Below, piece by piece: positions 24,212 to 34,247 of a DNA stretch of 64,000 bases (its first letter is position 1; each line of letters opens with the position of its first letter). The stretch covers positions 28,703,249 through 28,767,248 of the forward strand of contig NC_035447.2 of the NCBI RefSeq assembly GCF_002127325.2, given 5' to 3'. The notes beneath the pieces were generated by a model. It worked only from the letters and a program-made list of their open reading frames with translations, had not been told where the DNA came from and made no database searches. The position numbers and the translations under genes were made by a program. Source of the stretch: Helianthus annuus (Eukaryota > Streptophyta > Magnoliopsida > Asterales > Asteraceae).

Positions 24212-24736
24212 CTCAGCCGCACACAAACATCCCTCCCCTCACCCACTTACTGGCGACGAATACACAACCCCTCCTTCATCTCCGGTGAATCACACTCCAC
24301 ACAATACCCCCATGTTACAGATTAAACGGCCGACCACCATTAACGGTGGCGTGCGGCGGCGACAGTGGAAGAAAGGAGAGAGAGAGAGAGATAGAGAGCG
24401 AGATCGGTGAGAGAGAGAGACCGTAGAGAGAGAGGCGGTGGTGTGATGGCGGTGGTGTGATGGTGGTGGTATGATGGCAGAGGTGGTGCGGTGGTGGTGG
24501 TGCTATGGGCGGTGGTGGTGACAGATTGTAGAGAGAGAGAGTTTGTAGAGAGAGAGTTCAAGGCAGAGCTGTTGTGTGTATTGTGTGTGTGAAGTGGTTT
24601 TTGTAGAAAAAAAAAACAAACCCTCTTCTCCTTGCAGATTGCAGACATTTGGTTCACCTCTTCTTCTGAAGATGCCTGCAGATGTGGTCCGCAGACTGCA
24701 GACCTTTTACCTATGAAAAAACAAACAGCACCTCAG

Positions 24737-25162
24737 GGCCATTGTTGACACCACCTACTGTCGTCACCTTAACTACCTATCACATGTGGCCACCCACCAC
24801 CACCCTAGCCACCACCATTGTCGGCGACACCTCACCACCCCAACCACAACTGAAACCACTGCCGCGACGCAACCTTCTATGTCGCCATCGCATCTGTCGC
24901 CGTCTTCTACGACTCTACCGCTTCGGTCACCCCCACCATCGCTATGGCTTCGGTAGCGACCCATTAATGATAAAATTACAATATCAACTAGGGAGGTACG
25001 GACGATCTCAAGGGGTGGTCTGGAGGAGATCTAAAGTTGAAAGACTGAAAGAGTAAAATAATAATTGTTGTTTGAATTATCCTAAGTATTAGTTTTATTT
25101 GGTTTCTAATTGTTTAGGGATAAGTACGAGTTCTAGTAGTAGTAGATTTTTTTAGTATTTAT
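24737..25162. other. CAC/CCA-rich interval, no supported gene
   Basis: It is rich in CCACC and CACCACC, which keeps frames open on both strands by composition alone. There is no start context, domain or splice structure to support a gene. Confidence 0.4.
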
Positions 25163-25174
25163 ATTCCTTACGTC

Positions 25175-25580
25175 TACGCCCCGCTTGCGGTATGCGCATA
25201 TAATGTATATATGTGTGGGCCATCGCGCGGGGGGGGGGGGGGGGGCAAAAGTGAAAGTGCACTAATTTTAACGTTATTTTACTAATTTCGTGAAAATAAC
25301 GTTAAAAGCCGAGGACGGTTAATCATGCATCATGTGGTGGCGTTGATAGCTGAAAGACAAAAGGGTACATGCATTAATCGGTCTTTGTCCCGATTGCTGA
25401 GTGTTATGTGCCTTATGTCCAAGGCTTGATGCAAAACTATTATCGAGCCGGGGGTCTCACTGGAAGCAGCCTCTTTATTCGTAGGGGTAGAGGTAAAGTT
25501 GTCTACATCTTACCGTCCTCAGAACCCTATCTTTGCTTTGGTATTGGTGGGATTTACTGAGTATGATGATGATGATGATG
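25175..25580 (+). mobile_element. Retroposon with Au-SINE-like 3' end, 12-bp TSD
   Basis: A 406-bp insert is flanked by ATTCCTTACGTC at 25163-25174 and 25581-25592. Its 3' third (GGGGGTCTCACTGGAAGCAG..GGGGTAGAGGTAAAG..GTGGGATTTACTGAGTATG) and the terminal (ATG)n run resemble the 3' domain of plant Au SINEs. The 5' part includes an 18-base G-run and does not show clear pol III boxes, so it may be a composite retroposon longer than a normal SINE. Confidence 0.7.
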
Positions 25581-25592
25581 ATTCCTTACGTC

Positions 25593-27129
25593 ATGTATTT
25601 TATTCATTCACAAAAACTAATAGAAGGAATTAGTGAATCTCATTTGTATTTACCTCGCTGATCTCGTACGTAGATTTAACAATTATTACCGCCTCCTCCA
25701 CTAGGTTCTCCACCGCTATGCCCAATACCCGTCACCACTAGCTGCCATATGAATAAATATAGTGCAACCTATTTTAAAACTTTCTTTTTCTAAAACAACT
25801 TGTTTTAGCCCAATCAATTTTGACATGAACCATACTTCTACTTTTTAAATTGGCCGTTCTTACCCAAACTCGTTATGACTCGAACCTGTCTTGACCTGAG
25901 ACCTAAACCGACTTGACGCGTCATCCTGCCAGACATATATAGAACAAAACCAGTGAATTATATAACTCTTTGATTAAACCAGATTCATCCAAAATGTAAG
26001 ATACCAATTTAGGAGATGAACATATTTTGTCCCCCAATGAGTAAAATAATAATTATGCATTGAAAGTTCAACATCCAGCATTCCAGCCACTTTGTTTGAA
26101 AATGTTCCTTTTATTATGATCCACAACTAAGAATCTGGGATTCTATCTTATATCCAGGGTGACATAGTGTTGATCCAATATATATTCAGACAAAATTGTA
26201 CTAGATCCGGATTAATTTTTATCAATCGGGTCCATCAAGTATTCTTTTTTTTTTTTGGTTTCTTTTAGGGGGGCGCACCCTCTTCTTTGTCTGATAAAGA
26301 TTAAAGAGACTTGTGTTCTGTACTTCTTTTCACTATGTTTTATGCAAGACTGCAACTATCAATCAAATATAATTTTTTTTTATTTATTATTATTATTATT
26401 TTTTTGGGATGCTCGTACTCAGCTAGTTATTTTTCAGCAAATTTTACTATTGGAAAAGCCGATGGTAAATTAAATTTTATGCAAGTCGGTCACTAAATTT
26501 AGTGAACGACTTACACGTAAATTTAAACATATCAGTGTCACAAAATTTGTGAGCGTTTCATTTCGGTCATAAATCAGTCCTAAATACAAATTATGAATAG
26601 TTATCAAATTCTAACTATAAATAACACAACACAACAGTAATAAACTTAAAATATAAATAATATATTATGTTAAAAAGATAAAAATAAGGGAATCTCAAAA
26701 GTGTGCTTTATATAAAAAAAGGTAAAAAAACTGCCATATTTGACTCTGCTCGATTTAGAAAAATATTTGTATAAATGCGTAGCTAAAAAAAATAACTCGC
26801 AACAGTGTATTGTGCTATAACTGCATAAAATATAAAAAAGAAAGAGAAACGTTAAAAATATTACAAGTTAAACAAAAGAAAATACAGGACATGTGTCAAG
26901 TGATGTACGGTGGTGTAATATACAAAACATAGAAAAATAAAGAAAAAATAAAAATATAAAAAAATAAAAAGAACACGCGTCAAGTGTTGCGTGATGATTG
27001 TATTCACAAGCCATACTTTTTAATAGATATAACAATAACGTCAATAGCAAAATGGTCAAGAAAATGAAGAAAACAAATATAGGACATAAATCGTCACTTA
27101 AGAAACAACCACAAATGGATCATTAATAT
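25593..27129. other. AT-rich interval without supported gene
   Basis: No open frame with recognisable motifs. T-runs lie near 26243 and 26380. The pair GTCACTAAATTTAGTGAAC at about 26489 resembles subterminal motifs of the CACTA end at 27359 and may belong to the same element. Confidence 0.35.
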
Positions 27130-27359
27130 GCCATCATAAAAATGTTGTCATAAACCAGTCACTAAAAGTGGTTGATAATGCGATCGCAGGATTTGAGACC
27201 AAAATATTAGTGGCAAAATACTTCCCGGTTGCAAATCGATCGCAAATTTGGTTTGCAACCAACATTTTCTTTTCCGCAATTCTAGTAGCAAACTTGTCCC
27301 AAAAAAGAGACAACAATACCGAAATTGGGGTAGTAAATATTATTTTTCTTCTAGTAGTG
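27130..27359 (-). mobile_element. CACTA-type transposon terminus (one end only)
   Basis: The right border reads, on the minus strand, CACTACTAGAAGAAAAATAA, the typical CACTA terminal sequence. Inside are short repeated subterminal motifs (TTGCAAATCGATCGCAAATTTGG, GCAAC). No matching opposite end was found, so it is a truncated or one-ended copy. A following TAA could be half of a 3-bp TSD. Confidence 0.55.
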
Positions 27360-27635
27360 TAAATTTATGATCATTCCTTGGTTTATAAATCTTCTTCTTG
27401 TTCAGAAACTTATATTGTGTATCAGGTTGTTCCTGTTTATGTTGTGACTGCAATCTCACTGGTTTCTTATTTAACTAAATTCCCACAAAATCCAATGTGT
27501 TCCAACTTCCATTCCAAACACCTGCAGTTAAATATAGGAAGATATCATGGGTCCCACTTGATCCTATGGCAAAGTTCTTCGGTGGGCCCAACCTAAACCT
27601 AAAGAAACAACACTTACCAAAGTTATATAATGTTA

Positions 27636-27944
27636 GAGCATTCTCATCCAAATCACCAAAATCTGTGTGGGGGGTTTTTAAAATATAAGAAGTATAAAAA
27701 GTGGTTGTGAGTGGAGGAGAGAGAAAATGTTACTGTTCATCTGTATATTTGGGGGGGACACTGTTCACCCCCTATATTTTTTTAATATATATTGAAAGTG
27801 GTTGTGAGTGGAGGAGAGAGAAAATGTAATATATATTGAAAAGGAGAGAGAAAAAGTGTTTGTTTTTAGTGGAAATATATTGATATAGGGGTTGTTTTTT
27901 AGTGGAATGTATGTATATTTTTAGTGGATTGGATGTGAATGCTC
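27636..27944. mobile_element. Tourist-like MITE, 309 bp, TSD TTA
   Basis: The termini GAGCATTCTCATCCA and, inverted, GAGCATTCACATCCA differ at one position. TTA flanks both sides (27633-27635, 27945-27947), the signature of PIF/Harbinger-derived MITEs. An internal 33-bp segment (AAAGTGGTTGTGAGTGGAGG..) is directly duplicated at about 27697 and 27792. It lies just upstream of the CLE gene promoter. Confidence 0.85.
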
Positions 27945-27994
27945 TTATTTGCAACTTTTTATTTTATAAAAATAAACTTCTTACAATATTCCAT

Positions 27995-28002
27995 CTATAA
28001 AG
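27995..28002 (+). promoter_or_regulatory. TATA box candidate for the CLE gene
   Basis: CTATAAAG lies about 170 bp before the ATG at 28169. A pyrimidine-rich leader with a run of about 18 C follows at about 28070. Confidence 0.45.
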
Positions 28003-28168
28003 ATAAGTGGCACTCTCACTTCACAAGTTACAAAACCACATATAGCTTCCTCAAATCTCCTTTGCAGCCCCCCCCCCCCCCCCCTCCCAAACACACCAAA
28101 AAAATTCATTGTTTGTGAATTCGGATACGAATATGCTCGTTACAAGTTCATCTTCATCCTAAAGTGTG

Positions 28169-28489
28169 ATGGAGAGAAACAGTTTCAGGGTGGTGGTGTT
28201 GGTGGGATTTTGCTGGTTTTTGTTGTTTGCGGTTTTGAAGTCACGAGGCGCAACGAGGCAAGATGGTTTAGTTGTCAACTATGTGAGCAAGAGACGAGTG
28301 CCAAATGGCCCTGATCCAATCCACAACAGGTATGTAACAATATTACTAGAAGTGCGCGTTTTAAGTACATTTTGACAGGCAGTTACATGTTTAAAATGTA
28401 TGTACTTTTTTGTGTGGTATTTATATGGGGTATGTATATATGTTTCCAGGAGAACAAGAAACACGAGGCAACCTCCTGATCGCGCCTAG
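28169..28489 (+). CDS. CLE25: CLE25-type signalling peptide precursor, two exons
   Basis: Exon 1 is 28169-28329, the intron 28330-28449 (GTATGT..TTTCCAG) and exon 2 28450-28489, giving 66 residues. The start MERNSFRVVVLVGFCWFLLF is a hydrophobic signal peptide for secretion. After a short variable region comes the CLE motif RRVPNGPDPIHN, closest in my knowledge to the CLE25 dodecapeptide. A short basic tail follows, HNR split by the intron, then RTRNTRQPPDRA. CLE peptides are cut out, proline-hydroxylated and bound by CLAVATA1/BAM-type receptor kinases; CLE25 is known for vascular and drought signalling. The frame-preserving intron with consensus sites makes this a real gene. Reading without splicing would add a false tail after the motif. 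Confidence 0.88.
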
Positions 28490-29571
28490 GCAAAGGACAT
28501 GTCGATTTCCTTTCGATTCTAGAGATCCATACGCGTTTATATTGCTTGTTTTGTTGTGTAGAATTTACATGAAGAAAGGTAGTTTAATGGATGTTAAGTT
28601 TTTTTTAAAAGTTTTGCATGAATTAATCCAAATATTGTATTAATGTTTATTATTCGTAGTATCACAGAAGCCAAGAATTGAACATGCATTATATCTTTAG
28701 GGTCCCTTTTTCATACATTTTTTGTAGGTGGTATGCAAAGATGCATTGTTAAAGGGTTATGGTCTTTGCTTTAGCTTTGAGCTTTGAACTTTAAGAGGGT
28801 TGGCTTTATTCCTCTTGTTAAGTGGGTTGTGTTCCCTAAAAAAGCATATTCAATCTGTTAAAGCTTCTCTTCTTTCAAACATATCTTTTCTTTTTTGAAT
28901 GAAAGAAAGAATAAGAGAGATGATGACCAACTTCTTTCTTTTGAATGTGTATATATATGGTCTTCATTCAAAGCCATCACTATGCTTTACAATTTACATC
29001 AACACTATGCCATAGGACACGTATTGGTAATTCAGGTCCCATAGTAGAATAGTGTTTCTCGTACTCGCCAGGCGTTTGCCTTTAGGCCGTTACTCATTAT
29101 TTATCAGGTTCGTGGGTACCCATGGGCATCAGGTTTCGTCGTTTGTAATCTTATGTGAATACAAATTACCGCTAATATGAAATAAAAAAATCTAAAATTT
29201 TCCTATACTAATAAATGAAAATCTCTTATGGACACATCACTTTTTGCTGTTTTCTCATCTTATTTTTCTATTTATTTCTTATATTAAATACTAATATCTC
29301 TTATATGAGATAATAATAATAATTTTAGACATAAAAATTTTACTATTTGAAAATACTATTAAACCGATATATTGATCACAAAAGAAATTCAAACTGAAAT
29401 TATTAAGTAGACAAATGATTAATTTACTTAATATATAAAAAGTAACAAATGAAAAAAATTCTAAACTGAACGAATGAAATAAATAAATCTTCCTATACAA
29501 TGAAATTTTTTTCTAGACACGTGTCACTTTCTGGTGATTTGTCATCTTATTTTCCTATTTGTCTCTTATAT
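28490..29571. other. 3' flank of CLE gene and AT-rich DNA, no further gene seen
   Basis: The first few hundred bases presumably include the CLE 3' UTR; no clear polyadenylation signal can be assigned. The rest is AT-rich with no conserved frame. Confidence 0.4.
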
Positions 29572-29573
29572 TA

Positions 29574-29621
<48 letters not shown>

Positions 29622-29624
29622 TTT
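29572..29624. repeat. (AAT)n microsatellite
   Basis: An uninterrupted run of about 16 AAT triplets in an AT-rich setting. Confidence 0.9.
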
Positions 29625-29747
29625 AAACAAAATTAGATAAGGATAAATACTTGTTTTTCTATAAATAATTTTAAACAAATATTTAGATAAGAATAAACAT
29701 TTGTTTTTTTATATAATTATAAAGTTATATCCCAGGTAATTTTGTTT

Positions 29748-29808
29748 TGAACGGCCAACAAAATCAATCCCGAGTACTCTTGGGGCATCCACTAGACCAA
29801 ACGGAGTA
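29748..29808 (-). mobile_element. SINE relic sharing the GCCGTTC-A tail
   Basis: On the minus strand a box-A-like GGTCTAGTGGATG and a terminal GGCCGTTCAAAAC resemble the SINE at 16138-16368. It is short and lacks a clear box B and TSD. Confidence 0.35.
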
Positions 29809-30129
29809 CTCTGAGAGTAACCCGAGTCCACAATATACTTTGGAGTTCGGTGATTAAAATTATGCTAAATTAGGAATCAAAGATTCCCATTTGAAACTGA
29901 AATGTTATAATAAGTGAATAGTACACCAAAGTTCATTTTTAAAAGATAAATCTTGACGACTGTAAGTGTTAACATATGACATTATATTTAATCAACACGT
30001 GCGATACATGAGTTTTTTTTAAATATATATTTTTTATTATTTATTATATAAAATTAAATTTATGCAAGAAATATAGTATAACGACCCCTTTATTGTTGTC
30101 TGTATTGTGCGAAGTACGTTTATGTGATT

Positions 30130-31712
30130 ATGATTTGCAAATCATGGGTGGAGATACAATAGGAAGTTTATTTGGCTAGGAAGGCTTGACCATCCATTAA
30201 GTTAATCAAGGGCTAAGATTAAATCAGGGAAACTGAAAGGAAGAAAAGAGGCGCGTGAGTTTGTTCAAAGGCATTCTAGTCAATCCAAGCCAATAGTTTC
30301 TCTCTCCTCCAATTCCCCCCCCCCATTTTTTAAACGTTAATAACTCTTTCATACGACATTATTTTTTTATAAAAAAGTGCACCAAAAAAACGAGCGTTTT
30401 TTTTATCTTTAAAACGAGTATACTATTGCTATATTTAAAAAAAAATTAAAACCCAGTTGCGTAAAACGCAATAGAAAAACCACCAGTTACGTAAAACGCA
30501 ATGAAAAAAAAAACCTAAAAAATGACATTTTTCTAAAACGCAATGCACCAAAAACACAAAGAAATGACTTTTTTTGTAAAACGCAATGGCCAGAAAACAC
30601 ATAAAAATGTGTTTTACCTAAAACGCAATGCACCAAAAACACATAAAAAGGTGTTTTACCTAAAACGCAATGCACCAAAAACACAAAGAAATGTCTTATT
30701 TATAAAACGCAATGGCCAGAAAGCACTTAAAATGTCTGTTTTCTAAAACGCAATGAACTGAAAACACATAAAAAATGTTTTACCTAAAAAGCAATGCACC
30801 AAAAACACAAAGAAATGTCTTATTTGTAAAACGCAATGGCCAGAAAACACTTAAAAATGACTCATTCTAAAACGCAATGGACTGAAAACACCTAAAAAAT
30901 GTGTTTTACCTAAAACGCAATGACTAAAAACACTTAAAAATGTGTTTTCTTCTAAAACGCAATAGCCAGAAACCACATAAAACTCTCATATTTCTAAAAC
31001 GCAATGGACACATAAAACTGTCTGTCACTGTGAACTGTCTGAATTGTCTACGAATTACTGTCTTCGAAATGAGCCAATTTCTGGAAAATTAATTTTTCTG
31101 ATGCATTTTTACTACGAATTAATTTTTCTGATGCAGCTCAACCCCAGCCAGGGGCTCTGCCCCTTGGACCCCGCCAGGGGCTGCCACCCCCGGACCCCCG
31201 CCAAGATCGTAAAACGCAATAACTAAATAAAAAACCCAGATCGTGAAAATGAAATTAAAGAATTTCTTACATGGATCGAAGTCGGTTTCTTCATCAATTG
31301 ACGAAATTTGAATCATAGAAACACTTATCAACGCTCGAATCGAACGAATCGAGTGATTATCTCCAAAATCACCGGAAAAAACAAGATTTTTTTATGAAAT
31401 TAAACTGGGTGTTCTTCAAAAAAAAGCTGAAGGACACGTTGATCGGGTTTTGAATCATTGATTGGTGATGAAAATCGCACTATAATGTAGTGATTATTGA
31501 GATAGAAAGTGAAGAAATGGTTGAAGATGGTGGGTTTTGAAAATGGTGGGTTTGAAGTTACTGGGTTTTGAAAAAGGGAGAAGAAGGAGTTGGATTGACT
31601 AAAATACTCTTTTTCTTTATTTTAAATGTTGTCACATGTCATAATTCTATGGCTTCCTATCCTTCCTAGCAAAAATTAACTTCCTATTTAATCTTTTCCA
31701 TCCAAATCATAT
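30130..31712. mobile_element. Long-TIR element (Mutator-like) carrying a minisatellite
   Basis: The left end TATGATTTG..TGGAGATACAATAGGAAG..GGCTAGGAAGG is matched by the complement of the right end (CCTTCCTAGCAAAAATTAAC..CCAAATCATA), giving TIRs of about 55-60 bp. The interior holds the 42-bp array at 30463-31010, a GC-rich block at 31140-31200 (repeated CCAGGGGCT and GGACCCCCGCC) and a purine-rich right part. No transposase is encoded and no 9-bp TSD could be fixed, so assignment to Mutator rests on TIR length alone. Confidence 0.6.
30463..31010. repeat. Minisatellite, period about 42 bp, core AAAACGCAATG, about 14 units
   Basis: The core TAAAACGCAATG recurs about every 41-44 bp. Units alternate between continuations CACCAAAAACAC and GCCAGAAAACAC, suggesting an older two-unit (84-bp) arrangement. 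A further isolated core lies at about 31208. Open frames read through it on both strands only because of the repeat period. Confidence 0.88.
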
Positions 31713-32560
31713 CCAAATGAGTAGAAAACAGTATATTTTTTTTCTTGCAAATGGATAGAACCTTTTTCTTTATTTAAAGATTTAGATCACATATCACATA
31801 TAATATTGAAAACGTAATTAGTATCTCAACGAAATGGATAAAAATATACCCGACTACCCGAGATAGTCATGGGGTGGCACAACCATGTGGCAACTGAAGT
31901 CCGTTTACTTTGAGGCCTCTTAATATTTAAAGTAATTGATCAAATTTATATGGTTTTTATATTTATTATATATAAAAAACCCATTTAAAAAAATAAAATA
32001 ATTTACTATTTAGTCATTTTTATGTTCTATTTAGAAAAAAAAGTTATAAAAACTTTTTTTAGAAAAAAAAGTTATAAAAACTTTATAATAGATCGTGTCG
32101 TTACATAGTACGAAATAATAGATCATGTATGTATGTATAGTAAATCAAATTATATCATATTAAAACTCCCTGCTCTTGAAATTCAAAAAGTGTATAGATA
32201 AGACAATTCTAACTTAGAATTTGTTTTGAGTAATTTATACATAGATTTAATTTATGCATGATCATATATTTTAAAATTGACATATTTAAGTAGATGGTAT
32301 AAAATTCCTAACCATACATTGAAAGTTAAGAACTTATTTAAGACTAATTACGGCATAAAAATATATGTTTTTTTTTTAACGGCAAAGATTACATAATCAC
32401 TATTCCTAAATTACACGAAGTTTACCCTATATTAGGAATTATAAAAACAAGTATTTTATAGTTGGATTATATACAACCAAGAGAATTAATATGAAACTTA
32501 ATGAAGAATTAAAGTAAGGTCTAGTTTTTAGACTCGTTTCATGTCTTCAAATTTTTTCTT
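31713..32560. other. AT-rich interval, no supported gene
   Basis: It contains a direct duplication of AGAAAAAAAAGTTATAAAAACTTT at about 32033-32085 and, near 32366, an AACGGCAAAG next to a T-run, which resembles a SINE tail on the minus strand. No coding signal. Confidence 0.4.
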
Positions 32561-32569
32561 CTAGTTATT

Positions 32570-32692
32570 TTTATTTTTGAACGCCAAACACACCCCTTAA
32601 AATCTACTACTAAAAGTCATCTAATACCTGCTTTGTAGAACTCGAATCCACATCACTTTTGTAGGATAAACATCTGATGCTACTAGACCAAT
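32570..32692 (-). mobile_element. Probable tRNA-derived SINE fragment
   Basis: The minus strand has a box-A-like TTGGTCTAGTAGCATCAG, a box-B-like GGATTCGAGTTCTAC about 45 bases later, and ends TTGGCGTTCAAAAAT. This matches the layout and tail of the SINE at 16138. The body is shorter and diverged and no TSD was found. Confidence 0.5.
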
Positions 32693-32699
32693 ACGTTGA

Positions 32700-34247
32700 C
32701 ATTCTCATAATCATCATTAGAGTTTTGTGGATAAGTTGGTTTTGAGCATGGGGTCTTAACAATATGAATCACTTTGGTAGTCATGTTATCACTTGAAACA
32801 TAAAGGGAATTGGGAAATGCATGCATCACTTTGGTAGTCATCTTCATTACTACCATTCTACCGAGATATTTATATTAGGAATAATCTCTCTCAAAAGCCA
32901 ATGTGTATAATGTTGTTTTATTATTATCAACAACTTCCAGTATCGATAATCATACACATAAATCATAATATGTATATGTTTGTATGATGCATAAACCGTC
33001 CCTAATTTAATTTTACAATATTTGTATCTTCTTTCCTTACACTCTACATCACTCCTATAATTTTGTATTAACAAAACAAAAACAATAAAAGCATATAGTT
33101 CTGTTTTATCATTTGGTTTTCTTTCCCATCTTATCCTTTCTTGTTTTTATTATTTGGGATTTTACTTTTTGAGAATTTGATTTTTCACATTTCAAGAAAT
33201 ATTATTCTCTATTTCTTAAAGTAAACAAGATTCAAATTTTAAAGGTGCCTTTTGTTTTTTGAGTTTGCATGCATGAGTGGTACACATACAAAATAAAACT
33301 TACTTTCATCTTCATTTCCTTTCTCATGAATCATGTGCTTCACCACTTTTTACTTTTTGATTATCATCAAAACAACAATACATACAATTGTATTCTTCAT
33401 TTTACTTTCAAAATTTTAAAACACAAAGAACCCCAATTGGGAATTTATATACTAAATGCATATCACAAAAACCAAATAACTAAACCATAACCGATCTAAC
33501 CGAAAAAAAAAAAACACATGAAATTAATCTCTCTCACATACATAAACATTGATTAATCTAACTAAACAACACATCTATTTAACCGACACAAGTTTAAACA
33601 AACAAAATTTCGGTTAACAGAACAAAAACACTGAACCACCTTTTGAAAACCGTTAACCGAATTAACTAAAACTGATTGGTTATGGCTTTATGATAACCAA
33701 AGTGTTCGGTTATGGTTCAGTTTAAGGTAATAGCCTAACCGACACCGTGAAGTAGCTCAGTTCAATTCTACAGTACATATTCACACATACATATAGGTTA
33801 AGAAAGAACTTAGAGGTTAAGGAAATCAACATTTATTTAGTAAATTCACTAGGGGGAAAAGTAGAAAATCATCTTTTTTGGGAGTTTATCTTTTTTGACT
33901 TCTTTTGAGAGTAGCCTTTATCATGAACTTTAGGACTCAAGCACTACCTAATATACCTTCATAAGCATGCTGAGGCTAACTTTTTGTACCCAAAACACTA
34001 CTAGTGTTTGACCTTTGACCAACTTCAGGGTCCTAATTATATGATACCAGGAGAAATAATGAAATACGCATGAGACTATACACTTATATTTAACAAATAT
34101 TAAATGTACCACGACAGCCAGCAAGAATAAGGAGTACATAACTTACAACAAACATACCTCGGTAGAACAATAAGATAACACAAAGCTTTTCGAGGTCGGG
34201 TTTGACCATGTGGTCAAAACTTCTTCACAAATCTTCATCACCACGGA
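32700..34247. other. Intergenic DNA downstream of the BIR2-like gene
   Basis: This is AT-rich DNA without supported ORFs. At 33590-33750 AACCGAA and GGTTA phrases in both orientations look like a decayed relative of the AACCG-rich element at 37801-38367. The last about 150 bases presumably contain the 3' UTR of the kinase gene. Confidence 0.4.

Larger units (their letters stand above)
16740..24736. mobile_element. Non-autonomous TIR element (hAT-like ends) split by a copia element
   Basis: The ends CTCAGGTGGTGTTTGTTTTTT and, inverted, CTGAGGTGCTGTTTGTTTTTT are nearly alike. Without the copia insertion at 17108-24211 the element would be about 0.9 kb. Subterminal CTGCAG-rich DNA and a hairpin (CTTATGTCTGCG..CGCAGACATAAG, 16785-16821) are present. 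No transposase is encoded. I could not find an 8-bp TSD, so hAT membership is a guess from the termini. Confidence 0.55.

Noticed and set aside
24340..25056. His/Thr/Pro-rich open frames on both strands
   Set aside because: They are produced by (GA)n and CCACCA low-complexity DNA.
25229..25246. Run of about 18 G, and the C-run at about 28070, as functional quadruplex
   Set aside because: Single homopolymer runs without the spaced G-tract pattern; they may also vary by sequencing error.
30463..31010. CRISPR-like array or coding repeat protein
   Set aside because: The organism is a plant, the units are degenerate over their whole length with no unique spacers, and frames are open on both strands only through the repeat period.
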